In this document: positions 34,994 through 43,975 of the stretch, in pieces
Layout: each line of letters starts with the position of its first letter
Position numbering within the stretch: the first letter of the stretch is position 1
Origin: Bifidobacterium pluvialisilvae
GTDB lineage: Bacteria > Actinomycetota > Actinomycetes > Actinomycetales > Bifidobacteriaceae
Direction of reading: 5' to 3'
Assembly (NCBI RefSeq): GCF_019331695.1
Contig: NZ_JAHBBI010000010.1
Span: forward strand, 1 to 64,000
DNA length: 64,000 bases
Program-made: the position numbers and the translations under genes
Notes under the pieces: model-generated
What the model was told of the DNA's origin: nothing
Databases searched by the model: none
What the model saw: the letters and a program-made list of their open reading frames with translations, nothing else

Positions 34994-35428
34994 ATGTCAC
35001 AGATCATCCTCTACAACGAGAAGATCGACAAGATGGTGTTCATCCAGGCCGAGATCAACGACGGCAAGGTCACCTTCACGGGCCTCGACCAGGCCGGCGA
35101 ACTCGACTTCGCCACCCCGGCCGACCAGATCGAGCCGACGCTCGCCGCGCTGACCACCGCCGACACCTTCACCCTCAACGAGGGCCTTGACGGCAAGTTC
35201 AAGTCCATGACCTACGGCGAGTGGGAGGCCCTGCGCTGCGCCCAGGCCTCCGCCGGCATCAAGGCCAAGGTCGACGAGCTCGACGTCGCCGACGACGTGA
35301 AGGCCGAGATCAAGGGCTTCTTCGACTCGTTCACCAAGTCGATGACCATCAAGTACATCCAGGGCAAGCGCTCCTGGGGCCAGATCTACGGCGAACTGTT
35401 CGAAGACTTCTCCAAGCTCGCCAAGTGA
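34994..35428 (+). CDS. Hypothetical 144-residue acidic protein downstream of the symporter
   Basis: I do not recognise this protein. It starts MSQIILYNEKIDKMVFIQAE and alternates short beta-like segments with a helical, Lys/Asp-rich second half (VADDVKAEIKGFFDSFTKS) ending SKLAK. There is no signal peptide, membrane helix or cysteine. Its codon use matches the highly expressed symporter upstream, and AAAGAAG precedes the ATG. It may be a small sugar-binding, chaperone or regulatory partner of the uronate system; no function can be assigned. Confidence 0.75.
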   Translation: MSQIILYNEKIDKMVFIQAEINDGKVTFTGLDQAGELDFATPADQIEPTLAALTTADTFTLNEGLDGKFKSMTYGEWEALRCAQASAGIKAKVDELDVADDVKAEIKGFFDSFTKSMTIKYIQGKRSWGQIYGELFEDFSKLAK

Positions 35429-35568
35429 CGTTCCCCGTGCGGTGACGGCCACGCCGTCGCCGTTCCCCCGGACGGGGCGCATGACGTATGAAGGGTTGCG
35501 TACGTCGTCGTGCATCGTCCGACCATAGTCGTCGCGGTTTTTATCGGTTTGCCGCGATGTGTCATGCC

Positions 35569-35604
35569 GCCCGTCCGCCGTTTCTCCTCGGCGGACGGGC
35601 TTTT
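35569..35604 (+). terminator. Intrinsic terminator after the hypothetical gene
   Basis: A perfect 12-bp stem, GCCCGTCCGCCG (35569-35580) with 35589-35600, is followed by TTTT. An earlier weaker hairpin lies at about 35441-35463. Confidence 0.85.
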
Positions 35605-35631
35605 CCGTTTTCCCCGTGGGCTGCCTCGCGC

Positions 35632-35767
35632 AGGGTTTTACGCAAGCGTGTGGAGAACCCTACGCGGGGAGTGCCTTGCGTAGGTTATGCCGCACGTATG
35701 GCGTAAGACCCTACGCTTGGACCACTTCCCCGCTGGTTATCATGCATGCTTGCGTGATAACCTACGG
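35632..35767. repeat. Cluster of dispersed ACCCTACGC words in both orientations
   Basis: Copies lie at 35632-35643 (inverted), 35656-35665, 35678-35687 (inverted), 35707-35716 and 35756-35767. A GGTTATCA/TGATAACC hairpin (35735-35742 with 35755-35762) is also present. This fills the rest of the 35429-35786 gap next to the 3' end of the LacI gene. Confidence 0.5.
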
Positions 35768-35786
35768 TCGTCCGCGTCTACCGCTG

Positions 35787-36884
35787 TCACTTCGCTTGGC
35801 CCATGCTCGCACGGCGCACGAACCGCGAGCGCAGCGTCACCGGGGCCATCGTGTCGTCGCCGCTGTGCAGCGCCTGCCCGATGACGTACCGCGCCGCCTC
35901 GCGGGCCAGCTCCTGCCGCGGTACCGCGATGCTCGACAGCTGCGGCGAGCACACCTCGCACATGGGGATGTCGTCGATGCCGATCACCGACACGTCGTCC
36001 GGAACCCTCATCCCATGCCCGGCGAGGAACGTCATGAATGAGTACGCGACCTCGTCGTTATAGGCGATGACGGCCGACGTGGGCCGTCGCAGGAACGTCT
36101 CGAACGCCAGCGTCGATTCCGTCCCCACCGGATACGTGTACGACGTGTGCCGCAATCGCAGCCCCATACGGCGGCACGCGGCCTGCAGCGCATTCGCCCG
36201 CAGCCCGTTCTGCCACGACCGCCGCGCCCCCGGCAGATACGTCACCTGCTGGTGGCCCAGCCTTCGCAGCGTCTCCACGGCCTCGACGATCGCCGGCCCG
36301 TCGTCGGCGTACAGCGACCGGACGCCGCCGACAGCGCGGTTCATCACCGCCAGCGGACGCGACTGGGCGAGCTTGCGGATCGTGGCGTCGGGCAGACGCG
36401 GCGCGCACAATATCATCCCATCGACGTGGGGGATGGCCCTGACGATGATGTCGCGTTCGGATGCGGGATTCTCCTCCGTCTCCGACACCATGAGCCCGAA
36501 GTCCCGACGACTGCATTCGCGTTGCACGGCCCGCGCGATCTGCGAATACACGGGATTGCCCAGGTCGTTGACGGTCAGTGAGATCAGGCCGGCGAGGCGG
36601 CCCCTCTCCCGTGGGCGGATCATCGCCGCATGATAGCCGAGCCGGGACGCCACCTTCCGCACATGGTCCAGCGTCCGTACGTTCACGCGGTCGGGGTAGC
36701 GGAACGTGCGCGAGACCGTGGCGATGGAGACGCCCGCCGCCTTCGCCACGTCGGTGATCGTGACCGCGCCGTCGTCCCGCCGGCCTGCGGCGTCGTCGAA
36801 GCCGGCTGTGGCGGCGGTGTCGGCTGCGCCGTTTTCGTCGATGTCTTCGTCGGTATCGCCGTCGGTGTCGTGAACATTGCCCAT
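35787..36884 (-). CDS. LacI-family transcriptional regulator (LacI-3)
   Basis: A 365-residue repressor with an acidic N-terminal tail of about 38 residues (Asp/Glu/Ala-rich), then VTITDVAKAAGVSIATVSRTF and a sensor domain (GLISLTVNDLGNP, LPGARRSWQNGLR, VIGIDDIP). It is close in sequence to LacI-1 and LacI-4. It is divergent from a MATE transporter across 320 bases. No strong ribosome-binding site precedes the ATG at 36884, so the start is uncertain. The target may be the MATE gene, itself, or genes elsewhere in the island. Confidence 0.85.
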   Translation of the reverse strand: MGNVHDTDGDTDEDIDENGAADTAATAGFDDAAGRRDDGAVTITDVAKAAGVSIATVSRTFRYPDRVNVRTLDHVRKVASRLGYHAAMIRPRERGRLAGLISLTVNDLGNPVYSQIARAVQRECSRRDFGLMVSETEENPASERDIIVRAIPHVDGMILCAPRLPDATIRKLAQSRPLAVMNRAVGGVRSLYADDGPAIVEAVETLRRLGHQQVTYLPGARRSWQNGLRANALQAACRRMGLRLRHTSYTYPVGTESTLAFETFLRRPTSAVIAYNDEVAYSFMTFLAGHGMRVPDDVSVIGIDDIPMCEVCSPQLSSIAVPRQELAREAARYVIGQALHSGDDTMAPVTLRSRFVRRASMGQAK

Positions 36885-37204
36885 GACCGTTCAGCATAGT
36901 GCCCGTTGCCGCAGGATTTGGAAAACGATGGAAAAAACGAGACGGCGCCGAACGCCCCTCTTTACGATGGGGGCGTCGATGATGCCAGTCATCGCATACG
37001 AACGGTCATGATTCGGGAATCCTCCCGCCACTGCCAGCTTTTTTCGGCGGACGGAATCCCTGCATCGGCGGACGGTTCCCGCGAGCGTGGAGGCCACGCG
37101 GGAACCGCCACCGCACCGTGCATCCCCTTCCCATGATTTGTTCACCATGTCCACGACATGTCCACGACCCACTCCCGCCACGAACGCCACGAATGGAGGA
37201 AGCC
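36885..37204. promoter_or_regulatory. LacI-3 / MATE divergent region
   Basis: The 320-base gap has no gene. TTTGGAAAACGATGGAAAAA near 36918-36938 contains two GGAAAA words like those upstream of GH79 and GH2. A hairpin with 10-bp arms (GGTTCCCGCG at 37074-37083 with 37097-37106) lies about 100 bases before the MATE start and could be a leader terminator. Confidence 0.4.
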
Positions 37205-38584
37205 ATGGCCGCGCACGAAACCCACAACGCCTCCACGGCCGACCTCACCGTCGGCCGTCCGCTGACGCGCATCCTCGTCTTTTCGATTCCGCTGATCCTC
37301 GGCACCCTGTTCCAGCAGCTCTACAGCTTCGCCGACGCCGTCATCGTCGGCCGTCTCATCGGCGACGACGCCCTCGGCGCGGTCGGCGCCACGTATTCGC
37401 TGAACTTCCTGATCCTCGGATTCGTGCAGGGCGCGTGCATCGGGTTCTCCATCCCCGCGGCGCAAAGCTTCGGCGCCAAGGACGAGCGCGACTTCCGCCG
37501 GTTCATGTGGAACGGCGTCTGGCTGTGCGTCATCATGTCGGTCGCGTTCACCGCGTCGATGACGCTGCTTGCCCGTCCGCTGCTCGCGTTCATCGACACG
37601 CCGGCCGAACTCATGGGCATGGCCGTCGAATACATCATCGTCATCTTCCTCGGCATCCCCTCGGCCGTGCTGTACAACCATTCGGCGGCGCTGATGCGGT
37701 CCGCGGGCGATTCGAAGCACCCGTTCTACTTCCTGCTCGTCTCCTGCGTGGTCAACATCGTGCTCAACTACGTGTTCATCGGCATCGTCGGCATGGGCGT
37801 CGTCGGGTCGGCGCTCGCCACCGTCATCGGGCAGACGCTCTCCGCCGCGCTGAACTGCTGGTGGGCGTTCACGAGGATCCCGATATTCCGGGTGCGCCAC
37901 GACGAGATGCGCTGGTCGCACCGCCACATCGCCCGGCTGTGCTATGTGGGCCTGCCGATGGGGTTCGAGCATTCCGTGTGCGCCGTCGGCGCCGTGGCGA
38001 TGCAGGGGGCCATCAACTCGCTCGGCGCCGCCATGGTGACCGCGCAGACCGCCGGCGAACGCATCCGCCAGATGTTCACGCTGCCCATGGAAAGCGTCGG
38101 CATGGCCATCGCCACCTACGCCGGGCAGAACTACGGCGCCCGGCGGCTCGACCGCATACGTCTGGGATTGCGCGACGGCGTGATCATCCAGGCCGTGTAC
38201 TGCGCCCTGGCGTGGGTGACGATCCTGCTGTTCAAGGAGCCGATGTGCCGCTTCGTGCTGGGCGATTCACGCCCCGAGATCGTGGATGCGGCCGTGGAGT
38301 ATCTGTTCATCATGAGCTGCTTCTTCATCCTTCACGGCTCGCTCATGATCTTCCTCAACACGCTGCAGGGCATGGGCTACAGCACGCAGGCCATCATCTC
38401 CGGCTTCGGCGAGCTCGCCGGCCGGTGCCTCGGCGGATGGCTCACGGTGATCGGCGGCGGCTACCTGCTCGTCTGCCTGTCGAACCCGATGGCATGGGCG
38501 TTCGCGCTGACGTACTGTGTGGTCATGGTCGGGGTGGTGATACGGCGCGCACAGGACGCGGGGGTCGCCGGCAAGGCCGGCTGA
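37205..38584 (+). CDS. MATE-family efflux transporter (copy 1)
   Basis: The 459-residue, 12-helix cation-coupled multidrug/toxin exporter shows the internal duplication of MATE proteins. Segments seen are IPLILGTLFQQLYSFADAVI in helix 1, AALMRSAGDSKHPF after helix 4 and the equivalent FLNTLQGMGYSTQAI in the second half. I chose the ATG at 37205 because GGAGG lies 5 bases upstream. It may export an aglycone or a toxic product of glycoside hydrolysis, but that is inference from position only. Confidence 0.88.
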   Translation: MAAHETHNASTADLTVGRPLTRILVFSIPLILGTLFQQLYSFADAVIVGRLIGDDALGAVGATYSLNFLILGFVQGACIGFSIPAAQSFGAKDERDFRRFMWNGVWLCVIMSVAFTASMTLLARPLLAFIDTPAELMGMAVEYIIVIFLGIPSAVLYNHSAALMRSAGDSKHPFYFLLVSCVVNIVLNYVFIGIVGMGVVGSALATVIGQTLSAALNCWWAFTRIPIFRVRHDEMRWSHRHIARLCYVGLPMGFEHSVCAVGAVAMQGAINSLGAAMVTAQTAGERIRQMFTLPMESVGMAIATYAGQNYGARRLDRIRLGLRDGVIIQAVYCALAWVTILLFKEPMCRFVLGDSRPEIVDAAVEYLFIMSCFFILHGSLMIFLNTLQGMGYSTQAIISGFGELAGRCLGGWLTVIGGGYLLVCLSNPMAWAFALTYCVVMVGVVIRRAQDAGVAGKAG

Positions 38585-38631
38585 GGGCGGCCGCGTGCGG
38601 CGTGCGATGGCCGCCGCGCGGTACGCAGTGC

Positions 38632-38648
38632 CCGTCACGGCGTGACGG
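38632..38648. terminator. Short hairpin between convergent MATE and LacI-4 genes
   Basis: CCGTCACG (38632-38639) pairs with CGTGACGG (38641-38648) around one base, with a further GTCAC copy next to it. No T-run. Confidence 0.4.
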
Positions 38649-38651
38649 CCG

Positions 38652-39686
38652 TCACCCGGCGTCTTCGGCCCGCCGCGCCGCCGCGCCGATGCTGGTCTGC
38701 TGCAGGAACGAGGTGGGGCATCGTCGGACGGGCGTGGCGCTCGGGTCGGCGGTATGCAGGATCATGTCCACGCACATGGTGGTGCCTATCTCGATCATCT
38801 CGCGCCGGGGAATGATGATGCTCGCCAGCGGTGGGTCGAACATGTGTGCCAGACGGGTGCCGTCGATGCCCATCACCGACACCTGGTCCGGAATGCCCAC
38901 GTCGTGCTGTTTGAGGAAGGCCATGAAGCCGAGCGCCATCACGTCGTTGTAGGCGACCACGGCGGTGGTGGGCTGGTCGAGAAACCGTTGGAAATCATGC
39001 CATCCGCCGCGGTAGGTGGGTTCGACTCCCTGCATGCGCCGCACCTTGAGGCCGTGCTTGGCGCAGAGGCGTTTGATGAGCTGCCAGCGGTACCCCTCCT
39101 GCCAGGAGAGATGCGGCCCGGCGAGGTAGGTGATGGCGCGGTGATCGAGTTCGACGAGCCGGCGCAGCGCGTCGTCCATGCTGTCGGTCAGGTCGGGGAT
39201 CACACCCGGCAGCCCGTTCACGATACGGTTGACGACGACGACCGGCTTGCGCTGCGCGGCCTTGCGCAGCACGGTGTCGGACAGTCTGGGCGAGATGAGC
39301 AGCACGCCGTCAGCGAGCTGCAGGGCGTTGTCGAGCAGCCGCTTCTCCTGGGCCGGGTCCTCCTCGCTGTCGCTGGCGTTCACCGAGAATCCTCGTCGGA
39401 TGCCGGTGGCCTGCAGCGTATGGATGGCCGTGGCGAACGCGGGGTTGTTGATGTCGGGCACGATGGCGGAGATCATGCCGTGCAGCCGCTCCTCGTCGAG
39501 CGCATCGATCCTGCCGGCGCGGTAGCCGAGCTCATGGGCCACGAGGCGCACACGCTGCGCGGTCTTGTAATTGACCCGGCCGGGACGGGACAATGCCCTC
39601 GATACAGTGGCCGGTGAAACCCCCGCCACGCTGGCGACCTCCGCGAGGGTGACCTTGTCGCTTTTCCCTATGTCGTTCTTTGCCAT
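38652..39686 (-). CDS. LacI-family transcriptional regulator (LacI-4)
   Basis: A 344-residue repressor with VTLAEVASVAGVSPATVSRAL and a sensor domain (GMISAIVPDINNP, YLAGPHLSWQEGYRW, VMGIDGTR). It is divergent from the GH79 gene and probably controls the GH79-symporter pair. I chose the ATG at 39686: there is no Shine-Dalgarno, but TACAAT lies on the minus strand with 7 bases between it and the ATG, as expected for a leaderless transcript. It belongs to the same subgroup as LacI-1 and LacI-3. Confidence 0.87.
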   Translation of the reverse strand: MAKNDIGKSDKVTLAEVASVAGVSPATVSRALSRPGRVNYKTAQRVRLVAHELGYRAGRIDALDEERLHGMISAIVPDINNPAFATAIHTLQATGIRRGFSVNASDSEEDPAQEKRLLDNALQLADGVLLISPRLSDTVLRKAAQRKPVVVVNRIVNGLPGVIPDLTDSMDDALRRLVELDHRAITYLAGPHLSWQEGYRWQLIKRLCAKHGLKVRRMQGVEPTYRGGWHDFQRFLDQPTTAVVAYNDVMALGFMAFLKQHDVGIPDQVSVMGIDGTRLAHMFDPPLASIIIPRREMIEIGTTMCVDMILHTADPSATPVRRCPTSFLQQTSIGAAARRAEDAG

Positions 39687-39693
39687 GGAAATC

Positions 39694-39699
39694 ATTGTA
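39694..39699 (-). promoter_or_regulatory. Possible -10 box of a leaderless LacI-4 transcript
   Basis: TACAAT read on the minus strand, 7 bases before the ATG. No clear -35 hexamer. Confidence 0.4.
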
Positions 39700-39757
39700 T
39701 CGGCGGGAATGCGGATACGGGCGCAAGGACGCGGCCGACGGCATGGCAACTGCAAAA

Positions 39758-39799
39758 TCTGGAAAGAAAACGGGGGCAGCCTTCACGGCCCATACAGTG
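39758..39799 (+). promoter_or_regulatory. Promoter module of GH79, shared with GH2
   Basis: TCTGGAAAGAAAAC (39758-39771) is followed 17 bases later by CCCATACAGTG (39789-39799), in which TACAGT is a likely -10. The same two blocks occur upstream of the GH2 gene with a 16-base gap. The A-rich block covers the -35 position and may be a regulator site. Confidence 0.6.
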
Positions 39800-39850
39800 T
39801 GTACTACGTCGTCGGCGGAGCTGCCGGCACGGGCTTCGAAGGAGAGGAAC

Positions 39851-41356
39851 ATGCCAACGATATCGCTAGGAACATCACGCCTGCGCGCCATTCGCGACGT
39901 CAGTCCGTTGATGGCGTCGTACAACATCGAAATGACCGAGGTGACGGGAGGCACGTTCTGGAAGCGCTACATGCCCGGCCAGCTCGCCGGCACGGAACGG
40001 CTGGAGGTGGACGGCGTCGCCGGACTGCCGAGCATCATGGAGGTCTACCCGCCCAAGGACCTGCGCGACCCGCGCCTGCTCGCCATGGCCAAGCGGCTCG
40101 GACCCGCATGGGTGCGCGTCTCCGGCAGCTGGGCGTCGAACACCTACTATGATTTCGACGGCACGACCGGCGGCAGGGCGCCCGAGGGCTTCTCCAGCGT
40201 CCTCACCCGCGATCAGTGGGTGGGCGTGCTCGAATTCGTCAAGGCGGTCGGCGGACGCCTGCTCGTATCGGTGGCGAACAGCGCCGGCGTGCACGACACC
40301 GCCGACGGGTCATGGAACCCCGAACAGACCAGGATGCTGTTCGACTTCAGCCGCGAATACGGCGTCCCGATCGAGGCCGCCGAATTCATGAACGAGCCCA
40401 ACGTCCTCGGCGCCGACAACTCGCCCGAAGGATACACGATGGGCGATTACGCGCGCGACCAGGACGCGTTCTTCCGCCTCCTGCGCGAGGAGTACCCGGA
40501 AGTGCTGTGCGTGGGGCCGTGCGCGTCCGACGGGCACGATCCGACCGTGCCGACCAGCGCCGTCAACCCCTATGACTCGTCGGTGCTCGACTCCATCATG
40601 TCGTTCGGAACCGACGAACTCATGCCGGTGCTGCAGGAACGGGCCGACGTGTTCAGCTATCACTGGTACAACGGTCTCTCCGAACGTGGGGAAAGCGTGC
40701 TCGGCAACCACTGGGACGTTTCGGAGGCCATGGGCGAACGCTACCTGGCCGTGGCCGGGGCCGCATGCCGGCGGTACATGCCGCTGCGGGACCGGTTCGC
40801 GCCCGACGCCCCGATGTGGGTGACCGAGACCGCCGACGCCGGACTCGGCGGCAACACCTGGGCCTCCACCTACCTCGACGTGTTCCGCACGGCCTGCGAA
40901 CTGGGCGTGTTCGGCGAACTCACCGACGGCGTGCTGTTCCACAACACCCTCGCCTCGTCCGACTACGGATGGCTCGACTTCGCCGACTTCTCGCCACGGC
41001 CGAACTACTGGTTCATCTACCTGTGGAACCGCCTCATGGGCACCACCGTGTACAACGCCGGCGAGCCGGCGCGCGAAGGCGTGCACCTGTTCGCCCGTTC
41101 CCGCAAGGACGGCCGCGAGGGCGCGGCATGGCTGCTCGTCAACAATTCGCCGACCGAGCCGACCGAGGTGCGTGGCGTGCGCGGGGGCTGGATCTACCAG
41201 TTCACCGCCGACGACCCGCGCTCGCGCGAGATACGGCTCAACGGCACGCCGCTGCGCATGGGCGCGGAAGGCGCCTTCCCCGACATCATCCCCGAAACCA
41301 TCGCCACCGACGCCGTGACGGCGCCCCCGGCATCGATCTCGTTCATCGTTCTGTGA
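39851..41356 (+). CDS. GH79-family beta-glucuronidase-type glycoside hydrolase
   Basis: A 501-residue cytosolic (no signal peptide) retaining glycosidase of the heparanase-like GH79 family. The acid/base is Glu182 in AEFMNEPN and the nucleophile Glu326 in WVTETADAGLGG; the distance and motifs fit clan GH-A. A C-terminal beta domain follows (VHLFARSRKDG, AWLLVNNSP). Bacterial relatives remove glucuronic acid or 4-O-methylglucuronic acid from glycosides. I chose the ATG at 39851 because GGAGAGG lies upstream. It is paired with the GPH symporter 46 bases downstream, so it likely cleaves an imported glucuronide and feeds UxaC. Confidence 0.86.
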   Translation: MPTISLGTSRLRAIRDVSPLMASYNIEMTEVTGGTFWKRYMPGQLAGTERLEVDGVAGLPSIMEVYPPKDLRDPRLLAMAKRLGPAWVRVSGSWASNTYYDFDGTTGGRAPEGFSSVLTRDQWVGVLEFVKAVGGRLLVSVANSAGVHDTADGSWNPEQTRMLFDFSREYGVPIEAAEFMNEPNVLGADNSPEGYTMGDYARDQDAFFRLLREEYPEVLCVGPCASDGHDPTVPTSAVNPYDSSVLDSIMSFGTDELMPVLQERADVFSYHWYNGLSERGESVLGNHWDVSEAMGERYLAVAGAACRRYMPLRDRFAPDAPMWVTETADAGLGGNTWASTYLDVFRTACELGVFGELTDGVLFHNTLASSDYGWLDFADFSPRPNYWFIYLWNRLMGTTVYNAGEPAREGVHLFARSRKDGREGAAWLLVNNSPTEPTEVRGVRGGWIYQFTADDPRSREIRLNGTPLRMGAEGAFPDIIPETIATDAVTAPPASISFIVL

Positions 41357-41402
41357 ACCGCCGGAACCCCGGCGGCCATCAACCAACTCAAAGGAGAGTA
41401 TT

Positions 41403-42866
41403 ATGAGTTCCCCCGCTACCAACGGAACCGCGACGGTGCGGCCCTTCGGCATGAGGGACAAGGCCGGATACCTGTTCGGTGATTTCGGCAACGACTTCAT
41501 GTTCACCTTCGCCAGCTCGTTCCTCATGATCTTCTACACCAAGGTCATGGGCGTGCCCGGCGCCGTGGTGGGCACCCTGTTCCTCATCGCGCGCGTGGTG
41601 GACGCCTTCGCGGACGTCACCGTCGGCGTGGTGGTCGACAAGATGCCGGCAGGCAAGGGCGGCAAGTACCGTCCGGTCATGATGAAGATGGCCCCGGCCG
41701 TCGTCATCTTCTCGTTCCTCATGTACCAGACCTTCACGGTCGGCTCGCCCATGTGGGTCAGGATCGTGTACATGTACATCACGTACATCATCTGGGGCAT
41801 CCTGTACTCCTGCGTGAACATCCCCTACAGCTCCATGGCCTCGCTGATCTCCCCCGAGCCCGAGGACCGCACCAGCCTGTCGACCTTCCGCTCCGTGGGC
41901 TCCACCTGCGCCTCGCTGGTGATCGGCGTCGTCGCCCCGCTCATCATCTACGAGACCGCGGCGGACGGCTCCCAGATCATCCGCGGCGGCGAAGGCACGC
42001 AGATCTTCGCGCTCGTCTCCGGCATCTTCGCCGTGCTGGCGCTCGCCTGCTTCTTCGCCTGCTACAAGCTGTGCACCGAGCGCGTCAAGCCGGAGATCCA
42101 CCACGCGGACGGCGAACCCGCCGCCGAACGCAAGTCCACGCTGCACATGATCGGCAACGCGCTGAAGAGCCGCTCCCTGTGGGGCCTGATCCTCATGAGC
42201 GTGTGCTCCGCGATCGCCCTGATCTTCCTCATGCAGATGGTCAACTACATCTACGCCGACTACTTCCGCAACGCGAGCATGATCGCCGTGACCACCATGG
42301 GCGGCTCCCTGGCCATGCTGGCCGCCGCCCCGCTCGTCCGCCCGCTCACCAAGAAGATCGGCCACAAGGGCATCTCCATGAGCGGCCTGACGCTCGCCTG
42401 CGTGGTGGTGATCATCCTGTACGTGCTGCACACCGACCAGCCCCTCGTGTTCACCGTCGGCTACATGATCCTGTTCTTCGGCGTGGGCATGAGCACCATG
42501 GTCTGCTACGCCATGGCCACCGACACCATCGACGACATCGAGGTGACGCAGAACATGCGCGAGGACGCCACCGTGTACTCCGTGTACTCGTTCGGCCGCA
42601 AGGTCGGCCAGGCCATCGCGGGCTGGCTCGCCGGCAACGCGCTGAGCTGGGTGGGCTACCAGGCGGGCGCCACGACCGTGCAGACCGCCGAGGTGCGCAA
42701 CAACATCTACACGCTCAGCACGCTCATCCCCGCGGTGACGCTGGTCGTCGGCATCCTGATCCTCGTCTTCATCTACCCGCTCAACAAGAAGCGCGTGGAC
42801 TCCAACGTGGCCTTCCTCAAGGCCAAGCGCGCGCAGGCCGAGGCCGCCGAGGCCGTGGAGGCCTAG
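41403..42866 (+). CDS. GPH-family glucuronide/glycoside:cation symporter (copy 2)
   Basis: A 487-residue membrane symporter resembling UidB/MelB: AGYLFGDFGNDFMFTFASSF in helix 1, ARVVDAFADVTVGVVVDK after helix 2, the cytosolic loop GKYRP, and EDRTSLSTFRS. Its neighbour GH79 and the family name suggest glucuronide uptake. AAAGGAG precedes the ATG. It shares only family-level likeness with the copy at 33335, suggesting different substrates. Confidence 0.9.
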   Translation: MSSPATNGTATVRPFGMRDKAGYLFGDFGNDFMFTFASSFLMIFYTKVMGVPGAVVGTLFLIARVVDAFADVTVGVVVDKMPAGKGGKYRPVMMKMAPAVVIFSFLMYQTFTVGSPMWVRIVYMYITYIIWGILYSCVNIPYSSMASLISPEPEDRTSLSTFRSVGSTCASLVIGVVAPLIIYETAADGSQIIRGGEGTQIFALVSGIFAVLALACFFACYKLCTERVKPEIHHADGEPAAERKSTLHMIGNALKSRSLWGLILMSVCSAIALIFLMQMVNYIYADYFRNASMIAVTTMGGSLAMLAAAPLVRPLTKKIGHKGISMSGLTLACVVVIILYVLHTDQPLVFTVGYMILFFGVGMSTMVCYAMATDTIDDIEVTQNMREDATVYSVYSFGRKVGQAIAGWLAGNALSWVGYQAGATTVQTAEVRNNIYTLSTLIPAVTLVVGILILVFIYPLNKKRVDSNVAFLKAKRAQAEAAEAVEA

Positions 42867-42892
42867 CCTCCGTCCCGCCGCGCACACGCCAG

Positions 42893-42924
42893 AGGTCCCC
42901 TCCGTTCCTCCCCGGAGGGGACCT
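42893..42924. terminator. Bidirectional terminator between symporter and exporter genes
   Basis: AGGTCCCCTCCG (42893-42904) pairs perfectly with 42913-42924 around 8 bases, between two converging genes. Confidence 0.8.
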
Positions 42925-42935
42925 TGGGCGCTGCG

Positions 42936-43910
42936 CTATCCGACCCCGCCGAACCGGTTGCCGAACCAGTTGAGCAGGGAGCCGGCCGCCACCAGCAGCG
43001 TGCCGATCCAGAACGGCATCGACAGGCTCAGCCCCAACAGCAGGGAGCTGGCGCCGACCGACAGCACCGGTGTGGCATAGGAGGCCACGGCCATCTTCTC
43101 CATGCTGCCATGGAGGATGCCGAACCCCCAGCAGGCGTAGCCGCCGGCGATCACCGCGGCCGTGACCAGCACCGTCGCCCACGCGTGCGGCGGGGGAGCG
43201 GCGGCGGGCAGGCCGTCGCCGGAGGCGAAGTGCACCAGCCACAACGCCCCGCATACGCAGGGGAAGAACACGCTGGTGCCGTCGTACCCCTTCGACATCG
43301 ACGGCGTGGCCACCGCATACACCGACCAGGCGAGCGCGCCCGCGAACGACAATGCGAACGGCAGCGGGTTCTCTACCACATGCCGTGCGGCCACATGCCA
43401 GTCGAGACCGCTGTTGCCGCCCACGGCGAGGAACACGCCTGCCGTGGCCACGACGGCGCCGGGCAGCGCGAACCATACGGCGTGGCGCCGTCGGGAGACG
43501 GCCGCGGCGAGCAGCACCATCATCGTGGGCCACAGATAGTTGATGAGGCTGATCTCCACCGACTGCGCGGCCGACGACGCCAGCCCGATGGACAGCGCGA
43601 TCGACGACTCGTAGAACACGAACAGGCCGCCGCCGACGAGCAGATACCGTTTCGGCGCGAGCCACAGCGGCTTCGGCCGACGGAAGACCAGCAGCAGCAC
43701 GGCGCCGCACGTATAGATCATCGCCGAGCCGAGCGTGGCGCCGAACGATTCCGAGACGATGCGCACAAGCCCCATCATCATGCTCCACAACGCGATCGCC
43801 GCGAACCCGACCATCGTGGCCGCCGCCGAGGAGACGTCGCCCGGCTTCGAAGCGCCATCGTGGCCGGAGGGCGGTGCGGGCGTGGGCTGTGCTGGTTTCC
43901 GTGAACTCAT
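42936..43910 (-). CDS. EamA/DMT-family exporter, YddG-like
   Basis: A 324-residue, 10-helix drug/metabolite transporter with a Pro/Ala-rich cytosolic N-terminus (APPSGHDGASKPG). Segments such as FYESSIALSIGLASSAAQSV and ISLINYLWPTMMVLL resemble the aromatic amino acid exporter YddG. It lies between the GH79-symporter pair and the GH2 gene on the opposite strand, so it is either an insertion of a housekeeping exporter or exports an aromatic aglycone. The ATG follows AGGA. Confidence 0.82.
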   Translation of the reverse strand: MSSRKPAQPTPAPPSGHDGASKPGDVSSAAATMVGFAAIALWSMMMGLVRIVSESFGATLGSAMIYTCGAVLLLVFRRPKPLWLAPKRYLLVGGGLFVFYESSIALSIGLASSAAQSVEISLINYLWPTMMVLLAAAVSRRRHAVWFALPGAVVATAGVFLAVGGNSGLDWHVAARHVVENPLPFALSFAGALAWSVYAVATPSMSKGYDGTSVFFPCVCGALWLVHFASGDGLPAAAPPPHAWATVLVTAAVIAGGYACWGFGILHGSMEKMAVASYATPVLSVGASSLLLGLSLSMPFWIGTLLVAAGSLLNWFGNRFGGVG

Positions 43911-43975
43911 ACGGTCATCCTAGCCGTGTGATGTCACGGCGAAGGACCCCGGGGAAACCGGGCGTCATGGAAAAC

